This document shows positions 30,837-37,090 of a DNA stretch of 37,090 nucleotides, in pieces. The DNA comes from Oscillospiraceae bacterium. GTDB lineage: Bacteria; Bacillota; Clostridia; Oscillospirales; Oscillospiraceae. The notes beneath the pieces are model-generated. The model was not told the origin of the DNA. It worked only from the letters and a program-made list of their open reading frames with translations, and searched no databases. The stretch covers positions 1 to 37,090 of the forward strand of contig CAKASQ030000023.1 of the NCBI GenBank assembly GCA_916988195.3. The letters run 5' to 3'. Position 1 is the first letter of the stretch. Every line of letters begins with the position of its first letter. The translations under genes and the position numbers were made by a program.

Positions 30837-32657
30837 ATGACGCAGGACAAGCTTCGGAACATTGCGATCATCGCGCACGTTGACCACGGCAAGACGACCT
30901 TGGTCGATCAGATGTTAAAGCAGGGCGGCGTTTACCGCGAAAATCAGGTGGTTGCAGACCGTGTGATGGACTCAGGCGATCTCGAGCGCGAGCGCGGCAT
31001 CACGATTCTGGCGAAGAACACCGCCGTACACTATAAAGACTACAAGATCAACATTGTCGATACCCCGGGCCACGCCGACTTCTCCGGCGAGGTCGAGCGT
31101 ATTTTGAAGATGGTCGACGGCGTTCTGCTGCTGGTCGACGCGGCCGAGGGCCCCATGCCGCAGACGCGGTTCGTGCTGCAAAAGGCGCTGGAGCTCGGCC
31201 ACAAGGTCATCGTTGTCGTGAACAAGATCGACCGCCCGGACGCGCGCGTCCACGAGGTCATCGACGAGGTGCTAGAACTTCTTCTCGATCTCAACGCGAC
31301 GGAGGAACAGTTCGAGTCTCCCACGCTCTTCTGCTCGGCGCGGCGCGGCATCGCGTCCTACAGCCCCGACGAAGAGGGCACGGACCTGACGCCGCTTTTC
31401 GAGACGATTGTCAACTACATTGATCCCCCCAAGGGCGACCGCGAAGGTCCGCTGCAGCTGCTCGTTTCGTCGATCGACTACAACGAGTTCGTCGGCAGAA
31501 TCGGCATCGGCCGCATTGAGCGCGGCACCGTGCGCCAGAACCAGGAGGTCATCGTCTGCGACTATCATGATCCCTCGATCAAGGAAAAGCAGAAGATCGT
31601 CACGCTCTATGAGTTCACGGGTCTTGGCAGAAGCCCCATCGAGGAAGCCAGCGCGGGCGAAATCGTCGCCTTCTCCGGCATTTCGGATATCACCATCGGA
31701 CGCACACTCTGCGTGGCGGACGCGGTCGAGCCGCTGCCGTTCGTAAAGATCTCCGACCCGACGATCGAAATGACGTTCTCCATCAACGACTCGCCGTTCG
31801 CGGGCCGCGAGGGCAAATATGTCACCTCCCGGAACCTGCGCGACCGCCTGCAAAGAGAGCTTTTGAAGGATGTGTCTCTTCATGTCAAGGAGGTCGGCAC
31901 GGACTCGTTCAACGTCGCGGGCAGGGGCGAAATGCACCTTTCCATTCTCATTGAGACGATGCGCCGCGAGGGCTATGAGTTCCAGGTCTCCACGCCGCAC
32001 GTTCTGAATAAGGAAATTGACGGCAAGCTCTGCGAGCCCATTGAGCGCATGGTAGCAGACGTCCCTGAAACTTCCGTCGGCTCCGTCATCGACAAGATGG
32101 CGCAGCGCAAGGGCGAGCTCATCTCCATGACCCCGATCGGAAGCCGGATGCGTCTGGAGTTCCTCGTCCCGACGAGAGGCCTCTTTGGCTACCGCAACGA
32201 ATTTCTGACCGACACGCGCGGCGAGGGCATTATGGCCTCCACGCTTGAAACCTATGAGCCGGTCAAGGGCGACATTGAGCGCAGGCTTACGGGCTCGCTT
32301 GTCGCGTTCGAGACCGGCGAGGCCTGCGCCTACGGTCTTGGAAACGTGCAGGACCGCGGCACACTCTTCATTGCTCCGGGTACGGACGTGTACGCCGGTA
32401 TGATCGTCGGCCAGTGCAACCGCAACGAGGATATGTCCGTCAACGTCTGCAAGAGAAAGCAGCTGACCAACATGCGCGCGGCAGGCTCGGATGAAGCCAT
32501 CCGTCTCGCGCCGCCCAAGGTTCTGTCTCTGGAGCAGAGCATGGAATATCTCGCGGATGACGAGCTGCTTGAGGTCACGCCAAAGAGCCTTCGCATGCGC
32601 AAGCGCATCCTCGACCACTCGGCCCGTATGCGCGCCGCCTCCAAGGCAAAGTCTTAA
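30837..32657 (+). CDS. typA: Translational GTPase TypA/BipA
   Basis: A 606-residue ribosome-associated GTPase of the EF-G family, of normal length. The P-loop AHVDHGKTTL is at 13-22, followed by the switch RGITILAKN, DTPGHADFSGEVER and NKIDRP. The domain-III/V segments GRGEMHLSILIETMRREGYE and LVPTRGLFGYRNEFLTDTRG are present, and the BipA-specific C-terminal domain ends in DELLEVTPKSLRMRKRIL. TypA helps ribosome assembly and adaptation to cold and stress. AAAGGGG precedes the ATG. It is monocistronic, with its own promoter and terminator. Confidence 0.97.
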   Translation: MTQDKLRNIAIIAHVDHGKTTLVDQMLKQGGVYRENQVVADRVMDSGDLERERGITILAKNTAVHYKDYKINIVDTPGHADFSGEVERILKMVDGVLLLVDAAEGPMPQTRFVLQKALELGHKVIVVVNKIDRPDARVHEVIDEVLELLLDLNATEEQFESPTLFCSARRGIASYSPDEEGTDLTPLFETIVNYIDPPKGDREGPLQLLVSSIDYNEFVGRIGIGRIERGTVRQNQEVIVCDYHDPSIKEKQKIVTLYEFTGLGRSPIEEASAGEIVAFSGISDITIGRTLCVADAVEPLPFVKISDPTIEMTFSINDSPFAGREGKYVTSRNLRDRLQRELLKDVSLHVKEVGTDSFNVAGRGEMHLSILIETMRREGYEFQVSTPHVLNKEIDGKLCEPIERMVADVPETSVGSVIDKMAQRKGELISMTPIGSRMRLEFLVPTRGLFGYRNEFLTDTRGEGIMASTLETYEPVKGDIERRLTGSLVAFETGEACAYGLGNVQDRGTLFIAPGTDVYAGMIVGQCNRNEDMSVNVCKRKQLTNMRAAGSDEAIRLAPPKVLSLEQSMEYLADDELLEVTPKSLRMRKRILDHSARMRAASKAKS

Positions 32658-32673
32658 CTTCCAAAATAGCGTC

Positions 32674-32708
32674 AAGCGCCGGTTGACATTGTCAACCGGC
32701 GCTTTTGT
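32674..32708 (+). terminator. Terminator of typA
   Basis: A perfect 14-bp stem (32674-32687 with 32691-32704) with a minimal loop and trailing TTTTG, 17 bases after the stop codon. Confidence 0.92.
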
Positions 32709-32757
32709 CGTCCAAAGATTGTTTTTTAATGGAAATTCCCAAAAATACATAATAACA

Positions 32758-32856
32758 GGCGTGGCTTCCCGCCCAAGGGCGGTACGATTTCGCCGAAGAT
32801 TTTCGCCTTTCGGTCGCGTAATTTGCCGGGCGGACTGTGGGCATCGCCCCCTACGC
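32758..32856. repeat. Interspersed two-hairpin repeat, copy 9 (decayed)
   Basis: The left end is degenerate (GGCTTCCCGCCCAAGGGCGG), the spacer is in reverse orientation (CGATTTCGCCGAAGATTTTCG) with the central EcoRI-like core mutated to GATTTCGCCG, and the right end CGGACTGTGGGCATCGCCCC plus CTACGC mixes the two palindrome types and no longer pairs well. It fills most of the gap after typA; 32857-32927 holds nothing recognised. Confidence 0.72.
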
Positions 32857-32927
32857 ATGTCCCGGACATTTGCAAAAATTATAGAGACAGGCGCATGCAG
32901 CAATCTTTAAACGCTAATCTTCAACCG

Positions 32928-33845
32928 CTAATTGGCGAGCGCGGCGGCAAGGAGGGGTTCGTTTTCCCGGAGGAGCTGCGGCAGCTGCGATAGGGGAAGC
33001 GGATTTTCGCCGAGGCCCGCCTCAATTGTAAATCCCGGGCGGTGAAAGCGCCGGAGGAACCAGTCCTTGAAACCGGCGTTGCTCGATTCCGGCGGCACCT
33101 CTTCTACTGCGTATCCGGACGCTTCGGAAAATTTCTCCGCCAACGCCTCTGCGCCGGGAGGGTCAATATCCTGACCGCCGGGGTAAATGACGCGGCCCTG
33201 CGTGTGGTAGGCGAGAAGAATGTCTGGCCGGATGCAGGCTGTGTAGGCCGCAAGTGCCGCCGTCTCGCGCTGATCGAGCGGCTTATTTCCCGGAAAATCC
33301 CGCGGCGCTGCGCGGTCAAAGCCGAGGCCTGCTTTGATCTGTTTCGCCAAATCCCATGACGCGGGATAGTTGAGGTTCAGATCGACGCCCCGCAGATTCG
33401 CCTTCCACCCATCTGGGAACGGGATTTGCGGAAAACCTACCGCAATCGCGGCAGCCTGGACGTATTCCGGCGAAGCTTCCGGAATTTCCCCCGCGACAAG
33501 GTCAGCCCCATCCGGATTCACGAGCGGCACGCAGTAGAGCATGGAGTTCCGGTAGAGCGCGCGGGCGCTTTTCCCGCCAAAGGTGCCGCCATTGCAGATG
33601 GCGCGGCAATAGGCGAGCAGCAGCTCCCACAAAAGCGTCCCTGTGATTGACTCGTTCGCATGGTGCGTCCCCGTGACGAGCACCTTCGTGCAGCCGCAGC
33701 CAAGCTGAATGGCGACAACAGGGCGGCCTCCCGCCGTGCGGGTGAGCGTTTTGATGTAGGCAAACGGCGCGACGCGGCGCAGACGCTTGATGTATTGTTC
33801 CTGAAGCCCGGAGGTCATGTACCCGGGAGAAATTGCACAGAGCAA
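32928..33845 (-). CDS. M14-family zinc carboxypeptidase
   Basis: About 305 residues. The zinc-binding HxxE is in GTHHANESITG, the third ligand and substrate residues follow in LVNPDG, NLRGVDLNLNYPA and LLAYHTQGRVIYPGG, and the catalytic glutamate is in FTIEAGLGENP. The sequence resembles the gamma-D-glutamyl-diamino-acid peptidase (MpaA/ENP1) branch that trims wall peptides. No signal peptide or LysM domain is seen, so it is probably intracellular and serves murein peptide recycling. The start is uncertain: TTG at 33845 has GGAGG eight bases before it, ATG at 33818 has no site, and ATG at 33863 has none either. The chosen ribosome site lies inside the hairpin that ends the preceding gene. Confidence 0.85.
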   Translation of the reverse strand: MLCAISPGYMTSGLQEQYIKRLRRVAPFAYIKTLTRTAGGRPVVAIQLGCGCTKVLVTGTHHANESITGTLLWELLLAYCRAICNGGTFGGKSARALYRNSMLYCVPLVNPDGADLVAGEIPEASPEYVQAAAIAVGFPQIPFPDGWKANLRGVDLNLNYPASWDLAKQIKAGLGFDRAAPRDFPGNKPLDQRETAALAAYTACIRPDILLAYHTQGRVIYPGGQDIDPPGAEALAEKFSEASGYAVEEVPPESSNAGFKDWFLRRFHRPGFTIEAGLGENPLPLSQLPQLLRENEPLLAAALAN

Positions 33846-33852
33846 GAAAATC

Positions 33853-33879
33853 GCCTCCACCATAGTCTATGATGGAGGC
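33853..33879 (-). terminator. Hairpin between the M18 and M14 peptidase genes
   Basis: Arms GCCTCCACCATAG and CTATGATGGAGGC pair with one mismatch. On the minus strand the hairpin is followed by GATTTTCTTG. It could end the M18 transcript, or, since its 3' arm holds the GGAGG of the M14 gene, reduce translation of that gene. Confidence 0.5.
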
Positions 33880-33902
33880 ATTTTCTTTAGAACCGGATGG
33901 CG

Positions 33903-35291
33903 TTAATTTTCTTCAAAGATGGCCTTCACGGCGCGATAGGTCATATAGCAGTCGTATTTCGCGACGACCTCAAACGGCGCGTGCATCGAAAGGACCGGAA
34001 CGCCGGCGTCCAGTGTGTCGATGTTCCGCTTGGCCATGTATTTTGCGACCGTGCCGCCGCCACCCGCGTCGGTTTTGCCGAGCTCACACATCTGCCACGC
34101 GATTTTGTGGTCGTTCAGGAGCTTGCGGATTTTGCCCACGACCTCGCTCGAAGCGTCCGACGCGCCGGACTTGCCGCCCGAGCCCGTGTATTTGCAAAGA
34201 CCCACGCCGTAGTTGAGATAGGCCGCGTTCTTGCGCTCAAAGACCTCGGAGAAGCCCGGGTCAAAGGCCGCGCAAACATCGGCGGACAGGCAGAAGGAGT
34301 TTGCCAGGCACGTGCGAAGGTCGACATTCTGCGCCTTGCAGAGGCATTCCATGAAATACTCAAACGCCTCGCCCTGCATGCTGGACACGCCCTCGGAGCC
34401 GATTTCTTCTTTGTCGGCAAAGATGCAGACGGCGGTCTTTTTGGGGCGCTTCGCGTCAAAAATCGCAGCGAGCTCCGCGTACGCGCAGACTCTGTCATCG
34501 TGGCCGTAAGCACCGATCATGCTGCGGTCCAAGCCGATATCGCGCGCGTTGGCAGCCGGGACGGCCTCGAGCTCGGCAGAGATGAAGTCCTCTTCCACAA
34601 TGCCGTACTTTTCGTTCAGGATCCGGAGAACAGACAGCTTCACACGATCCTTGCCGTCGTCGTCTGCCTCGGGGCGGCTGCCCATCAGAATGTTCAGACT
34701 CTCGGACGGAATTGCCTCATTGAGGGGCTTTTTTCCCTGTTCGCGCCCCAGATGGGGAAGAAGGTCGGTGATGACGAGCTGGGGGTCGGCAGGGTCGTTT
34801 CCGATGGTCACATAGACCTCCGAGCCGTCGCGGCGGACGACCTTTCCGTGCAGCTCCAGCGGAACCGTCACCCACTGATACTTGCGGATGCCGCCGTAAT
34901 GGTGCGTCTTGAGGTAGGCAAGCTCGGTGTCCTCATAGAGGGGATTGGGCTTGATGTCGAGTCTCGGAGCGTCGGTGTGCGCCGCGCCGATGTTCGCGCC
35001 GTGGGACAGATCCTCCTCACCGATGACCGCCAGCATGATGGCCTTGCCGCGGTTGTTCCAATAGAACTTGTCGCCGGTTTGAATCTGCATGCCGGGCTTG
35101 TATTCAACAAAGCCTCTGGCCTCCGCCTCGCGGATGGCGGTAAAGACGCATTCGCGCTCGGTCTTCGAGCGGTCCAGAAACGCCTTGTACGCCTCGCAAT
35201 AGGCGTTCAGCTCGGCCTCTTCGTCCTTTGTCAGGCGGTCATAGCCATTTTTCGGCTGGTAGAGAAGCTTCTCTCGCTGTTCCTTCGTCAT
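33903..35291 (-). CDS. M18-family aminopeptidase
   Basis: A 462-residue metallo-aminopeptidase. The zinc ligands are recognisable in GAAHTDAPRLD (His105, Asp107), in ADKEEIGSEG near 297 (catalytic Glu pair), and in VLSMHAPFEVV near 435. The FYWNNRGKAIMLAVIG segment near 76 is typical of the bacterial aspartyl/M18 group. It removes N-terminal residues, typically acidic or hydrophobic, from cytosolic peptides. The start codon overlaps the coaE stop by four bases (ATGA), so it is translationally coupled to coaE. Confidence 0.94.
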   Translation of the reverse strand: MTKEQREKLLYQPKNGYDRLTKDEEAELNAYCEAYKAFLDRSKTERECVFTAIREAEARGFVEYKPGMQIQTGDKFYWNNRGKAIMLAVIGEEDLSHGANIGAAHTDAPRLDIKPNPLYEDTELAYLKTHHYGGIRKYQWVTVPLELHGKVVRRDGSEVYVTIGNDPADPQLVITDLLPHLGREQGKKPLNEAIPSESLNILMGSRPEADDDGKDRVKLSVLRILNEKYGIVEEDFISAELEAVPAANARDIGLDRSMIGAYGHDDRVCAYAELAAIFDAKRPKKTAVCIFADKEEIGSEGVSSMQGEAFEYFMECLCKAQNVDLRTCLANSFCLSADVCAAFDPGFSEVFERKNAAYLNYGVGLCKYTGSGGKSGASDASSEVVGKIRKLLNDHKIAWQMCELGKTDAGGGGTVAKYMAKRNIDTLDAGVPVLSMHAPFEVVAKYDCYMTYRAVKAIFEEN

Positions 35292-35890
35292 AGGGGTTCC
35301 TCCTTTAAAATATCGTTCAGCAGGCGGCGGGCTTTCTCCCGGAACGCCTCGAGGGTTTGCGTGTTTTCCAGTGTGTACCGGCAGCGCGCGCGGTAAAATG
35401 CATCCGGCTTCTGCGCGTCGATCCTCGCTCTTGCGGCGGGCTCTGTCAGGTTGTCGCGCGCCATGATGCGCTGCATGCGGACATCTCTTGGCGCGAGAAC
35501 GCAGACAGTTACATCGCAGAGCGCGCCCATGCCAGACTCGAGAAGGTTGATCGCGTCAATGGCAAAAATGGGCGTTTTTTTCGCTTCTGCCTGCACCTTT
35601 CGTGTTTCCACGGCGCGGCCGACATGAAAGAAGACGATCTCATTGAGCTTTGCGAGCCTTTCCGCGCTGGAAAATACCAAAGACGCAAGCTTCGGCCGGT
35701 CCAGACTGCCGTCCGGGAGAAAAATCTCGCCGAACGCGGCTGCAAGCGCCGCTTTGAGGTCCGGGTCGGTTTTCAGGAGCTCGTAATAAAGCGCGTCGCA
35801 GTCGACAATTTCGCCGCCGCGCGCGGCAATTTCCTGCAAAAGCGTCGTCTTGCCGCAGCCGGTGGGGCCGGTAATGCCGATCGTTACCAT
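35288..35890 (-). CDS. coaE: Dephospho-CoA kinase
   Basis: A 200-residue kinase of the last CoA-synthesis step, ATP plus dephospho-CoA to CoA. The P-loop GPTGCGKTT is at 8-16, the DCDALYYELL segment follows near 33, and the lid region RIMARDNLTEPAARARIDAQ lies near 140. Usual length. The ATG at 35890 follows the stop of the upstream synthase gene by one base; a longer frame to 35980 would overlap that gene and is rejected. Confidence 0.93.
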   Translation of the reverse strand: MVTIGITGPTGCGKTTLLQEIAARGGEIVDCDALYYELLKTDPDLKAALAAAFGEIFLPDGSLDRPKLASLVFSSAERLAKLNEIVFFHVGRAVETRKVQAEAKKTPIFAIDAINLLESGMGALCDVTVCVLAPRDVRMQRIMARDNLTEPAARARIDAQKPDAFYRARCRYTLENTQTLEAFREKARRLLNDILKEEPL

Positions 35891-35891
35891 G

Positions 35892-36914
35892 TTATACCTC
35901 GACAATGTGGAAGCCCGCGGCCTTCTTGAGCCGGTTCCCGATGGCAAGGCCGAGCCCGGAAGCATCCGGGCACTGCGCATAAATTTCCGTCACAGCCTCG
36001 TGGTCAAATTCCCGAAGCGCGTCGAAGACGCGTCTGGCCTGCTCGGCTTTGTCAGTGAACGAACCGAGGTCGTGGACAATATGGCCGGGATAGAGCCCGG
36101 TGAATTCGGAAAAGCAGATGACGCCCGCCGACGCGGGAAGATGCGCCTCGATGTACCGCGCGCTTTTTTCGGGGTCTCCCGTAAAGACGGTGACGGGCGC
36201 TTTCGGCGCGTAGTGCCGGTATTTCATGCCGGGCGCCTTCGGCTTTTCCCCGTCTTTGAGCAGGCTCACGACCGCCTTGTCAACGGCGACCTCGCCCAAA
36301 ACGTCCTCGAGCATTTCCAGCGGCAGCCCGCCCGGGCGAAGAAGACGCGGTGGGGTACAGGTGAGGTCGATGATCGTTGATTCTACGCCCACGCGGCAGG
36401 GCCCGCCGTCGAAAATCGCGTCGATTTTGCCGTCCATGTCCTCGCGCATGTCCTCCATGCACGTGGGGCTTGGCCGCCCGGAGGTGTTTCCGGAGGGCGC
36501 GGCGATGGGAACGTCGGCTTTCCGGATCACGGCGAGCGTTACCGGGTGATCGGGGCAGCGCACGCCGACCGTCTCGAGCCCGCCCGTTGTGCGAAGCGGG
36601 ACAATGGGCTTTCGCGGCAGGATCATCGTCAAGGGTCCCGGCCAGAATCTCTCCGCCAGCCGGTAGGCCGCCTCCGGCACGCTCTCGCAGTACCGCTCTA
36701 ACCACGACGCATCCGGCACATGGATGATGAGCGGATTGTCCTGCGGGCGGCCCTTTGCCTCGAAAATATGCAGCACCGCTTTCTCGTCCAGCGCGTTCGC
36801 GCCGAGGCCATAGACCGTCTCCGTCGGAATGCCGAGGAGTCCTCCCGCGCGGATAATGTCTGCCGCCCGCGCAATATTCTCCGGCGTGAGCGCTTCAAAA
36901 TAAATGGTGTTCAT
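35892..36914 (-). CDS. L-threonylcarbamoyladenylate synthase, Sua5 type
   Basis: A 340-residue two-domain protein. The N-terminal YrdC/TsaC domain (about 1-205) contains GGLLGIPTETVYGLG, the KxR signature in AKGRPQDNPLIIHV and APSGNTSGRPSPT, and binds ATP and threonine. A linker (APGMKYRHYAPKAP) leads to the C-terminal Sua5 domain. The enzyme makes threonylcarbamoyl-AMP from threonine, bicarbonate and ATP for the t6A37 modification of ANN-decoding tRNAs. AAGGA lies before the ATG. It heads a minus-strand operon with coaE and the M18 peptidase. Confidence 0.95.
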   Translation of the reverse strand: MNTIYFEALTPENIARAADIIRAGGLLGIPTETVYGLGANALDEKAVLHIFEAKGRPQDNPLIIHVPDASWLERYCESVPEAAYRLAERFWPGPLTMILPRKPIVPLRTTGGLETVGVRCPDHPVTLAVIRKADVPIAAPSGNTSGRPSPTCMEDMREDMDGKIDAIFDGGPCRVGVESTIIDLTCTPPRLLRPGGLPLEMLEDVLGEVAVDKAVVSLLKDGEKPKAPGMKYRHYAPKAPVTVFTGDPEKSARYIEAHLPASAGVICFSEFTGLYPGHIVHDLGSFTDKAEQARRVFDALREFDHEAVTEIYAQCPDASGLGLAIGNRLKKAAGFHIVEV

Positions 36915-36995
36915 GGATATTCCTTCTTGCTTTGTGAATGATATTGAATTCGTGGCCGACTTCTCTACAAAAATCTGATCTTATATCGTTACACT

Positions 36996-37020
36996 GCGTA
37001 GGGGCGGACGGCCCTTGTCA
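36996..37020. repeat. Truncated interspersed repeat, copy 10
   Basis: GCGTAGGGGCGGACGGCCCT followed by TGTC is the left end of a repeat of the GGGCGGAC type. The palindrome should continue CGCCC but breaks off at about 37020, where unrelated sequence begins. The family's remainder is not seen before the window ends. Confidence 0.65.
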
Positions 37021-37090
37021 AGGCCAGATTGTTTACAGGTTGACCGGGAGGATTGTTTACACATTCCGGATTCTGTAAATTTTTCTCGAA
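37020..37090. mobile_element. Possible end of an insertion sequence running off the window
   Basis: Directly after the truncated repeat, GATTGTTTACA occurs twice (37027-37037 and 37051-37061), 24 bases apart. Multiple direct repeats near the tips are typical of IS21-like elements. The element itself lies outside the window, so family and orientation are unproven. Confidence 0.35.

Noticed and set aside
31272-32903. A 543-codon minus-strand frame opposite typA
   Set aside because: Shadow of typA in a GC-rich genome; typA has all its motifs, a promoter and a terminator. Similar antisense frames opposite the M18 peptidase (33897-35396) and murA (21919-23250) were rejected for the same reason.

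Overview
The window looks like a chromosomal segment of a GC-rich (by eye somewhat under 60% GC) Gram-positive anaerobe of the Clostridia, most probably Oscillospiraceae or a close relative. The evidence is a WalR/WalK/YycH/YycI locus followed by murA, a MetV-MetF pair typical of anaerobic one-carbon metabolism, an S-layer-homology protein, SpoVT-type sporulation regulator sequences, and strong GGAGG ribosome sites. The taxonomic call is inference. No tRNA, rRNA or CRISPR array was seen.

Layout. 1-3117: a DUF2442-type protein and a MalT-like LuxR regulator on the minus strand. 3239-5519: a decayed accessory patch with an interspersed repeat, remnants of a ferritin-like gene and of an aldo/keto reductase gene interrupted by a 160-bp MITE, two small minus-strand ORFs, a nuclease-family remnant, and a 58-codon AbrB/SpoVT-like gene. 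5758-8824: a GntR repressor divergent from a hydroxypyruvate/2-hydroxyacid reductase and a glycerate kinase, with a readable divergent promoter and a palindromic operator. 9200-15083: a DUF2207 membrane protein, metV-metF, an SLH surface protein and a small coiled-coil protein with tandem repeats. 15228-23043: an RsmF-like rRNA methyltransferase, walR, walK, yycH, yycI and murA, the cell-wall stress module. 23106-23890: two small metal-binding proteins. 24086-27501: a mobile-element remnant (frameshifted BRO-like gene, truncated RhuM, large serine recombinase) whose recombinase runs in frame into the C-terminal 150 residues of SpoVT. 27697-30638: a YitT-family membrane protein, an intact aldo/keto reductase, an AbrB-like remnant and a ferritin-like protein. 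30837-32657: typA. 32928-36914: minus-strand group threonylcarbamoyl-AMP synthase, coaE, M18 aminopeptidase and M14 carboxypeptidase. The right edge breaks into a probable IS end.

Two themes stand out. First, a family of interspersed repeats of about 105-110 bp, each made of two short hairpins around a spacer with a conserved GGCGAATTCG core, occurs at eight sites plus a solo hairpin and a truncated copy; two sit inside the walRK-yycHI operon. Second, SpoVT-related sequence is present as two complementary halves (residues 1-34 at 5343-5519; residues 31 to end fused to the recombinase at 24086-24538) that share the same nine bases at the break, and the AKR/AbrB/ferritin neighbourhood exists twice, once intact and once decayed.
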